A stretch of DNA of 64,000 nt. It comes from CAWKAO01 sp963847665 (GTDB lineage: Bacteria; Actinomycetota; Humimicrobiia; Humimicrobiales; Humimicrobiaceae). Positions 53,972-63,348 of the stretch are shown piece by piece (positions within the stretch are counted from its first letter, which is position 1; the number at the start of each line of letters is the position of its first letter). The stretch is taken from positions 558,001 through 622,000 of the forward strand of contig CAWKAO010000002.1 in assembly GCA_963847665.1 (NCBI GenBank), read 5' to 3'. Made by a program: the position numbers and the translations under genes. The notes under the pieces are model-generated. The model did not search any database. It was not told the DNA's origin and was given only the letters and a program-made list of their open reading frames with translations.

Positions 53972-54952
53972 ATGAAAGGCGCATTAACTGTATTTAGAAA
54001 AGAAATCGCAGATTATTTTAGCAGCAAGATCTTTTTAATACTCCTGGCACTGATTTATGTTGCAGGTTTAGGTTTTGCATATTTATCAATCCAGGCTATT
54101 AAAGCAGCACCTATGAGCACTGATCAGAATCTACTGATAAAAGTCTTTATAGATGAATTATTTTTCCTCAAGCTTTTTACGGTTGGCGAATTAAACGCTA
54201 TCATGACTTTTAATTTTGTAAGGTTTTTTGGAGCTTTTATACCTTTGATCGGCATACTATTTGGTTTTAATGCCATCAATAGTGAAAGAAATTCAGGAAA
54301 TATTTCAAGACTACTTGCTCAACCCATTTACAGGGACAGCCTTATCAATGGCAAATTTCTTGCTGGTGTAACGACTCTGGGTATAATGATATCCAGCATT
54401 GTATTTATTGTCATGGGTATAGGACTCAGAAGTATAGGTGTTCCCCCAAACGCAGAAGAGATATTAAGAATATTCATTTTTATATTTATTTGTGTAATAT
54501 ACGGTGCATTCTGGATGAGTTTTTCGATGCTTTTCTCGGTGATCATGAGAAATATGGTAGCATCTATACTGACTGCGATCCCGATATGGCTTTTCCTTAC
54601 TTTCTTCTGGCCGTTTATTGCACCACAGCTCGCAAATGCAATAATTCCAGTTGGTGATGGTGCTACTCTGGCAACACAGATAAGCAATCTTACATGGTCC
54701 GTAAATCTATTAAGGATATCTCCCTTTATATTGTTTTATGAGGCCACAGCAGCGATCATAGACCCTACCCTTGGCCATCTGGCACTTAGGGTCTCTGATA
54801 GTGACCTGAGCTCATTGATAGCAAGGCCACTTTCTATAAACCAGAGCTTCATACAGATATGGCCCCAACTTATAGTAATCATAATGCTGGCCATAATCTG
54901 TTTTGCAATATCATATATTGTGTTTATGAAACAGGAGATAAGGTCGACTTAA
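53972..54952 (+). CDS. ABC-2 type permease (NosY-like)
   Basis: The 326 residues show six likely membrane helices: near 18-40 (FLILLALIYVAGLGFAYLSI), 80-105, 125-150, 165-190, 200-225, and the last at 295-320 (IIMLALICFAISYIVF). The start MKGALTVFRKEIADYFSSKIF and the block GFNAINSERNSGNISRLLAQPIYRDSLINGKFL are typical of ABC-2 permeases of the NosY group. One permease with one ATPase implies a homodimeric complex. Confidence 0.88.
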   Translation: MKGALTVFRKEIADYFSSKIFLILLALIYVAGLGFAYLSIQAIKAAPMSTDQNLLIKVFIDELFFLKLFTVGELNAIMTFNFVRFFGAFIPLIGILFGFNAINSERNSGNISRLLAQPIYRDSLINGKFLAGVTTLGIMISSIVFIVMGIGLRSIGVPPNAEEILRIFIFIFICVIYGAFWMSFSMLFSVIMRNMVASILTAIPIWLFLTFFWPFIAPQLANAIIPVGDGATLATQISNLTWSVNLLRISPFILFYEATAAIIDPTLGHLALRVSDSDLSSLIARPLSINQSFIQIWPQLIVIIMLAIICFAISYIVFMKQEIRST

Positions 54953-55024
54953 GTATAAGCATCAGGAAAAGATAATAAACCTGCTTTTATGGATCTACCT
55001 GTTGGGGTTAGACAGATATAGTGT

Positions 55025-55312
55025 TTAATCCTGGGAAGTCGTCACTTCTTCAATAATACTTGCTCCAGCAGAGACTTTATCCAGGCTGTGAATCGTTGCA
55101 CCATTCTGGATAACTACTCTTTCTACCTCTTCAAAATTAATATTTTCACCCTCACAGGTTATTTTTACATTTTCTACCTTCTGATCCATTTCCATGAGTG
55201 AAATATCCACACCTGCAACACCGCCAAGATCTGCTAATTGTACTGCGAGTGCTACTAGGTTTGGAGAATGAGGTTTTAAGACATCCAATACTATTCTTCT
55301 TATATTTGCCAA
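55025..55312 (-). CDS. DUF211 family protein
   Basis: The 95 residues match the DUF211 family, best known from archaea: MANIRRIVLDVLKPHSPNLVALA, GVAGVDISLMEMDQKVENVKITCEGENINFEEVERVV, then GATIHSLDKVSAG. It should form a small ferredoxin-like fold; the function is unknown. It ends the rluD-lspA-ileS minus-strand run and is convergent with the ABC operon (72 bases between, with only a weak imperfect hairpin). Confidence 0.8.
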   Translation of the reverse strand: MANIRRIVLDVLKPHSPNLVALAVQLADLGGVAGVDISLMEMDQKVENVKITCEGENINFEEVERVVIQNGATIHSLDKVSAGASIIEEVTTSQD

Positions 55313-55338
55313 TTTATTTATTCCTTTCTGAAAAGAAA

Positions 55339-56301
55339 TTATATTTTAAAAGCCTCTAAAAATGCAAGAGCTTTAGATAGATCATCAGGAAGCCCGTCGT
55401 CTACAGTTATTGGAGTGTTAAAGACAGGATGTATAAAGGACAGGCTGGAGGCATGGAGAAATTGCCTGTTGATCCCTATCTGGTCCGCAATATCTCTGGT
55501 CATGGTATTGCCATATTTGCTATCTCCTATCACAGGATGCCCTATATAATTTAAATGTACCCTGATCTGATGAGTCCGTCCTGTCCTTGGATAAACATCA
55601 ATTAGACTACAATTATTAGAAAAAGACTGATTGACTTTAAAAGCTGTTGTTGACTCTCTTCCCTTATCTATGGATACAGCCATTTTTTTTCTGTCTATTC
55701 TTGATCTTGCGATCGGTAATATAATTTCTCCTTCTGTTTCTTTAAAATGACCGAGGACAAGAGTAATGTATCTTTTTTTTATCATTCTCTTTTTAAACAA
55801 CTCTGACAATTTTCTCTGTATGTTGTCATCCTTTGCGATTACCAATACCCCGGAAGTGTCTTTATCAAGTCTATGGACTATGCCTGGACGTACAGTATCA
55901 GATAACTCTATATTGTTTTCCGTGAAATAATAGATCAAAGCGTTCGCAAGTGTACGGTCCTTATTTCCAGCAGCAGGATGGACAGTCAGGCCCGGTGGTT
56001 TAGAGATGAAAAATAGATAATCGTCCTCATAGAGAATATTTAATTTACTTCTGAAAGGTTTAATATCATTTATCTCTCCGTTCCCTTCAAGGGCTTCGAC
56101 TTCAATAGTCTCGTCCCCATGTATCCTGTAGTTTTTATTTACAGGTCGATTTTTTATGATAATAAGACCACGTTCTATTAACTTCTGTATATAGCTTCTT
56201 GATTTATCCGGGATCTTTTCAGTAAGATATACATCTATCCTGATACCGTTCTCATGAGGACTTGCATTGAAAAACTTTTTCTTTTCAGTTCTATCACTCA
56301 A
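55339..56301 (-). CDS. RluD-family 23S rRNA pseudouridine synthase
   Basis: The 320 residues have an N-terminal S4 RNA-binding domain (RIDVYLTEKIPDKSRSYIQKLIERGLIIIK) and the pseudouridine synthase core with catalytic Asp in VHRLDKDTSGVLVIAK and PRTGRTHQIRVHLNYIGHPVIGDSKYG. The TTG start overlaps the lspA end by eight bases. Specific uridine targets are likely in helix 69 by family but not certain. Confidence 0.9.
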   Translation of the reverse strand: MSDRTEKKKFFNASPHENGIRIDVYLTEKIPDKSRSYIQKLIERGLIIIKNRPVNKNYRIHGDETIEVEALEGNGEINDIKPFRSKLNILYEDDYLFFISKPPGLTVHPAAGNKDRTLANALIYYFTENNIELSDTVRPGIVHRLDKDTSGVLVIAKDDNIQRKLSELFKKRMIKKRYITLVLGHFKETEGEIILPIARSRIDRKKMAVSIDKGRESTTAFKVNQSFSNNCSLIDVYPRTGRTHQIRVHLNYIGHPVIGDSKYGNTMTRDIADQIGINRQFLHASSLSFIHPVFNTPITVDDGLPDDLSKALAFLEAFKI

Positions 56302-56815
56302 TTTTTTGAGGTTTATTCTTTACAAAAAAACATCTTATTATGGTAAGGATTATTATGCCAAAACCAATAACTATGAAACTGTCAGCGACATTGAAAACGG
56401 AAAAGTATTCAACATGAATAAAATCTATTACTTCACCAGCGGTGATCCTGTCTATAAGATTTCCTACTGCTCCGCCAAGGATCATACCAAGAGCTATGTG
56501 GTAAAGTAAGGACCGTATATTTAACTTTATCTTAAGGACGATTATAAGGATTATTGCGATTATAGATATTATTATTAGAATATTTGTGCGACTCTGGAAT
56601 ATTCCAAACGCAGCACCACTATTTAAAACTCTTGAAATATAAATGAATCCCTGGATTATCTTTATAGGAAAGGATTCAGCCGGTGTTGTCCTTACTATGT
56701 ATTTTGTGACCTGGTCAAAAACTAACACAAGCACTGTCACTAATGCAAAAAATAGATTCAATAATTTATAGGAAAGTCTGCTTTCCCTGACATTTATCAC
56801 GATCTTTTCATTCAT
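56294..56815 (-). CDS. lspA: Lipoprotein signal peptidase LspA
   Basis: Membrane aspartyl protease that cleaves lipoprotein signals. The 173 residues have four membrane segments and the two catalytic Asp motifs GGAVGNLIDRI and VFNVADSFIVIG, with the family region YISRVLNSGAAFGIF. The lspA-rluD pair is conserved in Gram-positives and actinobacteria. Confidence 0.95.
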   Translation of the reverse strand: MNEKIVINVRESRLSYKLLNLFFALVTVLVLVFDQVTKYIVRTTPAESFPIKIIQGFIYISRVLNSGAAFGIFQSRTNILIIISIIAIILIIVLKIKLNIRSLLYHIALGMILGGAVGNLIDRITAGEVIDFIHVEYFSVFNVADSFIVIGFGIIILTIIRCFFVKNKPQKIE

Positions 56816-56874
56816 TATAAAAACTTACTGCCTTTTTATTAAATTTTTAATGATAATAGTATTGTTCTCAAAAA

Positions 56875-59800
56875 CTATAGGATACTGCCTTTGACAAGTA
56901 TGCCGATAATGACTTTTTTTCCGTTTATGGTCAATTCCTTTGTAAACATATCATCTAAAAAAACATCATTCAGGGTGACTGCAAGGGTCTCCTTTTTTAT
57001 ATAATCTGAATATTTTTTAATTGTATTTTCATCTTTACTGTCACATTTATAAGATATTTGAATGGTGTTTTCAATTAAAAAGCCTGCATCTTTACGCATA
57101 TTTTGGATCTGGTGTACGAGTTCCCTGCAAAAACCTTCTTCCTGCAATTCTTCAGTAATATTTAATGTCAGGCCTAAAGTGAATTCTCCATCGCTCTCAA
57201 TGCCATATTCCTCCCTGCTTTGAATGTCTATTATTATCTCTTCAGGTTCCAGCTCGATCTGTTTACTTTCTACTATCAATATGATCGGTTTTCCATTTCT
57301 TACCCTTGATGCGACCAGCGCAGGATCCTGTGCTGCCAGTAGATTTTTTATAATGGGAAGAGACTGCCCATATTTAGGTCCAAGTATTTTTAGATTGGGT
57401 TTTATATCGTATGATACCAGCTCATCAAGCTCACTGACTATTTCAAGTTCCTTAATATTGAGTTCTTCCAGGATTATATCTTGAAAGTGGCCAATTGCAC
57501 CTGATTTTGCAGGATCCTTTGTAAAAAATACTTTAGCAGACTGAAGTGGCTGCCTGGTCTTAATAGCAAGCTTGCTTCTTACTGCCCTGCCGAGCCCGAT
57601 GACCTTTCTCGCAACACCCATTTTAAAGCTTAACTCTTCATCGATAAGATCACATACAGGTTCCGGAAACTTTTCAAGATGCACGCTCTCAAGACCGTAT
57701 TTCCCGCTACCTGTAAGGTTAATATATATCTCCTCAGACATAAATGGAATATAGGGCGCTGCAAGTTTTACTACAGTAAGAAGACATTCATATAGGGTCT
57801 TATATGCACTTAGTTTTTCATTATCATTTTCACTTTTCCAGAACCTTCGCCTGCTCCGTCTTACATACCAGTTTGAAAGATCATCAACAAAGCCTTCTAT
57901 TTGCCTACCACTGTCAGTTACATTAAAATCATCCATGAGAAGATTGACTTTTTTTACAGTTTTATTAAGCTCAGATATTATCCACCTGTCTATCTCGGTC
58001 CGGTCCTTTATTTCAAGCTCGTAATTTAAAGGATCAAAGTCATCAATATTTGCATAGATCACAAAAAATGAATAAGTATTCCAGAGAGTCAACAAGAATT
58101 TTCTTATGACCTCGTCAATTGATTTTACGGAGAAATTCTTTGCGTTCCATGGTGAGACCACTGTGAAAAAATACCATCTTAAAGCATCTGCACCCTGTCT
58201 GTTTAATATTTCCCATGGCTTTACAACATTTCCCTTGGACTTACTCATCTTTTGTCCGGATTCATCATTAATAAGTCCCAGGCACAATACGTTTTTATAA
58301 GAAGATTTATTGAACAGAAGCGTGGAAATCGTCAGCATCGTATAGAACCATCCTCTTGTCTGATCGATTGCCTCGCATATAAAATCTGCAGGGTAGTTCT
58401 GATGAAAAATATCAGCATTTTCGAAGGGATAATGAAATTGAGCAAAAGGCATCGCTCCTGAATCAAACCAGACATCTATTACCTCTGGAGTCCTTTTCAT
58501 TGTCTCGCCGCACTCTGGACATTTTATAGTGATACTGTCAACGAAGGGTTTGTGAAGATCAAGTTTCTCAGGGACTGAATCTGCTTTTTCCCGCAATTCC
58601 TTCACACTGCCTATACAGATCTTGTGATTATTTTTATCTGTCCAGATTGGAAGAGGCGTACCCCAATATCTTTCCCGTGTAAGAGCCCAGTCTACATTGT
58701 TTTCAAGCCATTTACCAAATCTTCCGTGTTTTATATGTGCCGGATACCAGTTGACTTTTTCATTGGACCTGAGAAGGTCATCTTTGATCCTTGATGTCCT
58801 TATATACCAGCTCTTTTTTGCATAATATATAAGCCTGCTGTCACATCTCCAGCAAAAAGGATAAGAATGTTTGAATCTTTCCAATTTGAATAAAAGGTTT
58901 CTTTCTTTCAGATCCTTTATTATCAGCTTATTTGAATCTTCAATAGCAAGTCCTGATAAACTTTTTACCTCAGGTTTAAACTTTCCCTCTTCATCCACCA
59001 TCTGTACAACAGGAAGGCCCTTTTCCCTGCCGACCTGCATATCGTCTTCACCAAAAGCAGGGGCAATATGGACTATTCCAGTTCCTTCTTCTGTCGAGAC
59101 AAAATCACCATCGATCACCTTGAAGGCATTATCATCATCTGTGTAACGGTAGATCGGCTCATATTTTTGCTCCAGTAATTTTTTGCCTTTAAATTCTTCC
59201 AGGATAATGCACTTATCTTCTTCACTAAAAACACTACCGATAAGATCTTTTGCAATTATATATTCTGCATCACCAGTTTTTAATCTTACGTATAGTGCTC
59301 GTGGATTGACGGCACATGCTACATTAGAGATAAGGGTCCACGGTGTAGTGGTCCAGACAAGGAAAAAGACATTTTCTTTTCCTTTGACCTGGAATTTGAC
59401 TATAGCAGAATAGTCCTCGACTTCAGAATAACCCTGAGCTACTTCATGGGACGATAAAGCGGTCCCGCACCTTGGGCAGTAGGGTACTATTTTATAGTCT
59501 TCATAAAGCAGGTCTTTGTCCCATATGGATTTTAATATCCACCATAATGTCTCTATATATTCGTTTTTAAAAGTAAAATATGCATCATCCATATCTATCC
59601 AGAACCCTATTCTCTCGGTAAGCTTTTTCCAGTTCTCTTCATACTTCATCACGCTTTCCCTGCAGAGTCTGTTAAATTTTTCGACGCCTATACTTTCTAT
59701 CTCCTTTTTAGAATTTATATTCAGTTTTTTCTCTATCTCGAGCTCAACCGGTAAGCCGTGAGTGTCCCAGCCAGCTTTTCTTTGGACAAAAAAACCTTTC

Positions 59801-60021
59801 ATTGTTTTAAATCTTGGAAAAACATCTTTAAATACTCTGGAAAGGACATGATGTACCCCCGGCTCTCCATTTGCAGTCGGAGGTCCTTCATAAAAGATAA
59901 ATCTTTCACCGTTTTTTGTCTGTTCAAGAGTTTTTGTAAAAATACTATTATCTTTCCAGTATTCAAGTATTTTTTCTTCAAGCGCTACTAGATCTACGTT
60001 ACTTTCTACCTTTTTAAACAT
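56875..60021 (-). CDS. ileS: Isoleucyl-tRNA synthetase, type 2 with GXHH active-site motif
   Basis: Charges tRNA-Ile. The 1048 residues have EGPPTANGEPGVHHVLSRVFKD at 45-66, so the class I HIGH signature appears as G55-V-H-H58, then KAGWDTHGLPVE, the editing domain (WTTTPWTLISNVACAVNP and GTGIVHIAPAFGEDDMQVG) and KMSKS in GQKMSKSKGNVV. These are marks of the eukaryote-like IleRS2 clade, and the GXHH form is associated with very strong mupirocin resistance. The only 60 bases before DUF72 leave no room for a T-box leader. Frame intact over 3.1 kb. Confidence 0.95.
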   Translation of the reverse strand: MFKKVESNVDLVALEEKILEYWKDNSIFTKTLEQTKNGERFIFYEGPPTANGEPGVHHVLSRVFKDVFPRFKTMKGFFVQRKAGWDTHGLPVELEIEKKLNINSKKEIESIGVEKFNRLCRESVMKYEENWKKLTERIGFWIDMDDAYFTFKNEYIETLWWILKSIWDKDLLYEDYKIVPYCPRCGTALSSHEVAQGYSEVEDYSAIVKFQVKGKENVFFLVWTTTPWTLISNVACAVNPRALYVRLKTGDAEYIIAKDLIGSVFSEEDKCIILEEFKGKKLLEQKYEPIYRYTDDDNAFKVIDGDFVSTEEGTGIVHIAPAFGEDDMQVGREKGLPVVQMVDEEGKFKPEVKSLSGLAIEDSNKLIIKDLKERNLLFKLERFKHSYPFCWRCDSRLIYYAKKSWYIRTSRIKDDLLRSNEKVNWYPAHIKHGRFGKWLENNVDWALTRERYWGTPLPIWTDKNNHKICIGSVKELREKADSVPEKLDLHKPFVDSITIKCPECGETMKRTPEVIDVWFDSGAMPFAQFHYPFENADIFHQNYPADFICEAIDQTRGWFYTMLTISTLLFNKSSYKNVLCLGLINDESGQKMSKSKGNVVKPWEILNRQGADALRWYFFTVVSPWNAKNFSVKSIDEVIRKFLLTLWNTYSFFVIYANIDDFDPLNYELEIKDRTEIDRWIISELNKTVKKVNLLMDDFNVTDSGRQIEGFVDDLSNWYVRRSRRRFWKSENDNEKLSAYKTLYECLLTVVKLAAPYIPFMSEEIYINLTGSGKYGLESVHLEKFPEPVCDLIDEELSFKMGVARKVIGLGRAVRSKLAIKTRQPLQSAKVFFTKDPAKSGAIGHFQDIILEELNIKELEIVSELDELVSYDIKPNLKILGPKYGQSLPIIKNLLAAQDPALVASRVRNGKPIILIVESKQIELEPEEIIIDIQSREEYGIESDGEFTLGLTLNITEELQEEGFCRELVHQIQNMRKDAGFLIENTIQISYKCDSKDENTIKKYSDYIKKETLAVTLNDVFLDDMFTKELTINGKKVIIGILVKGSIL

Positions 60022-60081
60022 ATGCGATATCTTACCTTACTTAAAGGGTTAAAAACCATTCATAGATTTTATATAATAAGA

Positions 60082-60888
60082 TTAGTTTTGTGAAGTATAA
60101 ATGTTGTGGTCTTTAAGCAACTCTAAAAAAAGCAACGCTGACTTTGCAGCTTTGCCCTTATAATGGTTGTTAAAATAAATATAAGTCCTTGTCGTATTCT
60201 CTACTATTTTTTTTGTTTTTGGCAGCCAACCAGCAAGCTCTTCCTGTTTATACATATAATCATATCTTTGATACGCCGCTTCATTTTTCCACCAGTACTG
60301 GCTATTGCGGCCATGGAATCTTATATAACCATTTTCTGTCGTATTAATATCGGTAGCGGGCAATAATCCCTGTAGTTCCGGCTCGTCTACGTTGCAAAAG
60401 CCTATATCCATCTTATTTAATTTTTCCAAAGTTGTATTATTTAACCAGCCTATGTTCCTGAATTCAAAACATATTTCATATCCATTAAAATCTTCCCGTA
60501 TTTTTGAAAATAATTCCAGATTGACCTTACTGTATTTGAAGCTGTAGGGAAATTGAAACAATATGCTTCCAAGCATGCCCGCATCTTTTACAGGGTCAAG
60601 ACATGCCAAAAAATTTTTAGAGTCCTCAGAGGAAAAAACCCTTTCATGGGTGAACTTACTGTTTGCTTTTACTGAAAACACAAAATCTTCATTTTCTTGT
60701 ACTTTCTTGCATAGACTTATCAAGTTATGAGGATCTGGAAAACAATAGTAGGTAAAATTAAGCTCAACTGTATTAAAAACCCTGCTGTAGTAACAAAGGA
60801 AATCCCTGTTTTCTATTTTTGAAGGATAGAAATACTCCTTCCAATCCTGATAGCTATAGCCAGATGTCCCTATTAAGATTTTGTTCAC
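60082..60888 (-). CDS. DUF72 family protein
   Basis: The 268-residue TIM-barrel-like protein of the DUF72/YecE family: LIGTSGYSYQDWKEYFYPSKI, FLCYYSRVFNTVELNFTYY, FSVKANSKFTHERV, ILFQFPYSFKY, YIRFHGRNSQYWW and TYIYFNNHYKGKAAKSA. Function is unknown; metal or radical chemistry has been suggested for the family but is not shown. It lies between trxA and ileS. Confidence 0.88.
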   Translation of the reverse strand: MNKILIGTSGYSYQDWKEYFYPSKIENRDFLCYYSRVFNTVELNFTYYCFPDPHNLISLCKKVQENEDFVFSVKANSKFTHERVFSSEDSKNFLACLDPVKDAGMLGSILFQFPYSFKYSKVNLELFSKIREDFNGYEICFEFRNIGWLNNTTLEKLNKMDIGFCNVDEPELQGLLPATDINTTENGYIRFHGRNSQYWWKNEAAYQRYDYMYKQEELAGWLPKTKKIVENTTRTYIYFNNHYKGKAAKSALLFLELLKDHNIYTSQN

Positions 60889-60915
60889 GAAAGGATTTCA
60901 GTTTTTAAAAATTTA

Positions 60916-61242
60916 TTAAATAAAGCTTTCTATTTCTGAAAGTATCTTTTCTTTAGACATGGCCCCTATTAGTTTTTTTGCAATCTGACCGTTTTTAAAC
61001 AGCAATAAAGTCGGTATGCTTGTTATCCCAAACCTTATTGCAATATCCCTGTTTTCATCAACGTTTAATTTACCAATTCGCAAGACACCTTTTTTTTCAT
61101 CATTTATTTTTTCAAGTTCCGGAGCAATCATTTTACATGGCCCACACCAAACAGCCCAAAAATCAACAAGTATTGGCGTTTCTGTCTTTTCTATCTCATT
61201 ATCAAAGTTCGCATCTGTTAATTGCACGATACCCTCAGACAT
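60916..61242 (-). CDS. trxA: Thioredoxin
   Basis: Small disulfide reductase of 108 residues with the active site VWCGPCKMIAPEL (WCGPC near 32-36) and SIPTLLLFKNGQ with the cis-proline. ATG follows AGGAG. Divergent from the zinc-ribbon gene across a very AT-rich 210-base gap that holds both promoters. Confidence 0.95.
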   Translation of the reverse strand: MSEGIVQLTDANFDNEIEKTETPILVDFWAVWCGPCKMIAPELEKINDEKKGVLRIGKLNVDENRDIAIRFGITSIPTLLLFKNGQIAKKLIGAMSKEKILSEIESFI

Positions 61243-61367
61243 TATTATCTCCTGTTCCTTCTTATCCTATTATAATACCCTTTAAATCAACTTTATTTTA
61301 ATCAGATATTATCAAAGCTGTATTTTTTAGTCAATTAAAAATATGCTTGAAAAACTTGATTATTTTA

Positions 61368-61395
61368 TTGTTAATTTACGATAATATGCTATAAT
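61368..61395 (+). promoter_or_regulatory. Predicted promoter of the small zinc-ribbon gene
   Basis: TTGTTA (61368-61373), 16-base spacer, TATAAT (61390-61395, perfect), about 57 bases before the ATG at 61453. Confidence 0.5.
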
Positions 61396-61452
61396 TTACA
61401 ATACTAATGATATTATAATATAATTATTAAATATTATATAATCGGAGTAAAC

Positions 61453-61662
61453 ATGTATAGATGTGAAGATTGTGGAAACACTGAAAAATTTATCGGTTTT
61501 GTCTCAGAAGAGGGTGATGCTTATATTTATCAGGATAACGAGTCTGGTGGATACCTGTGTGAATATACCTGGGCATATTTTTCACTGGATAAGGATTGGA
61601 AAAGCAATCTCAATGTTAAAAGCTGTTATTTCTGTAATTCTGAAAATATTACTAAGATCTAA
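61453..61662 (+). CDS. Small protein with two CxxC pairs (zinc-ribbon-like)
   Basis: A 69-residue ORF starting MYRCEDCGNTEKF and ending with CYFCNSENITKI; the four cysteines could hold one zinc. The middle is acidic and aromatic (DAYIYQDNESGGYLCEYTWAYF). ATG follows CGGAG by six bases and a good promoter is present, so it is probably real. I do not recognise a named family. It stands alone on the plus strand, convergent with the nucleotidyltransferase gene. Confidence 0.65.
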   Translation: MYRCEDCGNTEKFIGFVSEEGDAYIYQDNESGGYLCEYTWAYFSLDKDWKSNLNVKSCYFCNSENITKI

Positions 61663-61710
61663 CAAGGCACTCTCCTGATAGCACCTTGCTCCCCAAATAA
61701 CAAAAATCTT

Positions 61711-62439
61711 TTAAAATTTAAAATCTTCTTTTGAAGCAACAAGGTTACTTGCTTTTAGAAGAGATTCAAAAGTACCGGCATCAGTCCACCAGCCCTTGAT
61801 TTTAGAATAAGTCATACTACCCTGTTTTATATAAGCATTATTCACATCTGTTATTTCTAATTCTCCCCTGCCTGATGGTCTTAAAGTCTTGATTATGTCA
61901 AAGACTTTATTGTCATAAAGGTAGAGACCACAAACTGCAAGATTACTTTTTGGATTTTTAGGTTTTTCTTCTATCTTAATTACCCTGTTATCCTTAATTT
62001 CAGCGACTCCAAATCTTTCAGGATCTTCAACTTCTTTTAAAAATATTCTTGCTCCTTCAGTCTGTTCTTTAAAGATATTAATATCTTCCGAGATATTATC
62101 TTCAATGATATTGTCACCAAGCATCACAAAAATTTTGTCACCTTCTGCAAAGTTTTCACAGAGTTTTAGAGCATCTGCTATTCCACCCTCGCCTTCCTGA
62201 TAAGTGTAGCTAATATCCTTTAATCCAAAATCCTTTCCATTTCCCAGGATCCTTAGAAAATCTCCTGCATAATTACCGCCCGTCACTATCATAATATCCT
62301 TAAGACCTGCCCTTACCATAGTAATAAGAGGATAATATATCATGGGTTTGTTGTATACCGGCAAGAGATGCTTGTTTGTAACTTTTGTACAGGGAAACAT
62401 CCTTGTGCCCAATCCCCCTGCAAGAATCACACCTTTCAT
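61711..62439 (-). CDS. Sugar-1-phosphate nucleotidyltransferase (RmlA-like)
   Basis: The 242 residues match glucose-1-phosphate thymidylyltransferase: MKGVILAGGLGTRMFPCTKVTNKHLLPVYNKPMI, FVMLGDNIIEDNI, FGVAEIKDNRVIKIEEKPKNPKSN, and GRGELEITDVNNAYI. It lacks the longer C-terminal part of E. coli RmlA (about 290 residues), as in the short form of the family. It should activate a sugar for surface glycans. It follows uppP, another cell-envelope gene. The exact nucleotide and sugar are inferred. Confidence 0.85.
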   Translation of the reverse strand: MKGVILAGGLGTRMFPCTKVTNKHLLPVYNKPMIYYPLITMVRAGLKDIMIVTGGNYAGDFLRILGNGKDFGLKDISYTYQEGEGGIADALKLCENFAEGDKIFVMLGDNIIEDNISEDINIFKEQTEGARIFLKEVEDPERFGVAEIKDNRVIKIEEKPKNPKSNLAVCGLYLYDNKVFDIIKTLRPSGRGELEITDVNNAYIKQGSMTYSKIKGWWTDAGTFESLLKASNLVASKEDFKF

Positions 62440-62481
62440 TGTAAAAGCACTCTCCTTTCAAATCAGTTATTTTTTTAACTT

Positions 62482-63348
62482 TTAGATCTTTCTTATCCCC
62501 AAGAGTATGAGAACAATAATTGCGATCACTATACAATATATGGCAAAAAAATTTAAATTTCTGTGTTTAGATATCTTCACTAAAAACCTGATAGAAAAAT
62601 ATCCCGATATGTAAGCAAAAATAAATCCTGCAAACATATTGAGGATGGTTACAGGTGATTGACTAAGGATCACATCTGAAGATTTAATCATCTCAAAAAC
62701 AAATGCTCCAGATATTACCGGTATTGAAAGCAGCAGTGAAAACCTTACAGCTTCTTCTCTTTTTATACCAAACGCCCTTGTAAAAGATATTGTCGAACCA
62801 GACCTTGATATACCGGGGATAATCGCTATTGCCTGCCCTAAGCCTGTTATAAATGAGCTCATATATCCTATTTTTTTAGGATATTGCTTTTTTTGACCAG
62901 ATGTAAAGTCATCTGTATTTCTGTCTTCAAATTTCCTGCCCAGTTTTTCCCCAAATATGAGGATAGATGCAGTAATAAGCAGGAAAATACCTACTAAAAG
63001 AGGATTGCTGAAAAGATCATTTACATATCCTTCTAGGAAAATCCCTGCAAATACCGCCGGGATAGTTGCGATTATTATAAATAAGGAAGTCCTGAAATAA
63101 GGTTTATTTCTTTCATCTTTTTTAAATAACCCCAAAAAAAATGACCTTATTATCCTCCATGCTTCCCTGTAAAAGACTGTTATCAATGCAAGCAGGGTTG
63201 CAAAATGAAGCATAACTGTATAATAAACTGGAATATAATCCCATTTAAATAAAAAAGGTATAAGTACAAGATGTCCAGAACTGCTAACAGGAAAAAACTC
63301 TGTAGTACCCTGCACTATTCCTAAGATTATTGCTTTTAAAGTTTCCAA
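62482..63348 (-). CDS. uppP: Undecaprenyl-diphosphatase UppP (BacA)
   Basis: Recycles the lipid carrier of cell-wall synthesis. The 288-residue membrane protein has the two active-site motifs VQGTTEFFPVSSSGHLVLIPF near the N-terminus and IIPGISRSGSTISF in the middle, with about eight hydrophobic helices. It abuts the TldE/PmbA gene by one base. A charged loop (FEDRNTDDFTSGQKKQYPKK) is somewhat long but not unusual. Confidence 0.95.
   Translation of the reverse strand: METLKAIILGIVQGTTEFFPVSSSGHLVLIPFLFKWDYIPVYYTVMLHFATLLALITVFYREAWRIIRSFFLGLFKKDERNKPYFRTSLFIIIATIPAVFAGIFLEGYVNDLFSNPLLVGIFLLITASILIFGEKLGRKFEDRNTDDFTSGQKKQYPKKIGYMSSFITGLGQAIAIIPGISRSGSTISFTRAFGIKREEAVRFSLLLSIPVISGAFVFEMIKSSDVILSQSPVTILNMFAGFIFAYISGYFSIRFLVKISKHRNLNFFAIYCIVIAIIVLILLGIRKI

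Noticed and set aside
54958..54990. Hairpin after the ABC permease gene
   Set aside because: AGC(ATC)AGG with CCTGCT needs a three-base bulge and has only a short T run; not convincing.
60022..60081. T-box riboswitch before ileS
   Set aside because: Only 60 bases separate ileS from the DUF72 gene and no specifier stem or conserved T-box sequence is present.
61243..61452. tRNA or other RNA gene in the AT-rich gap between trxA and the zinc-ribbon gene
   Set aside because: No cloverleaf, GGTTCRA-type loop or GC-rich stem was seen; the region is explained by two divergent promoters.
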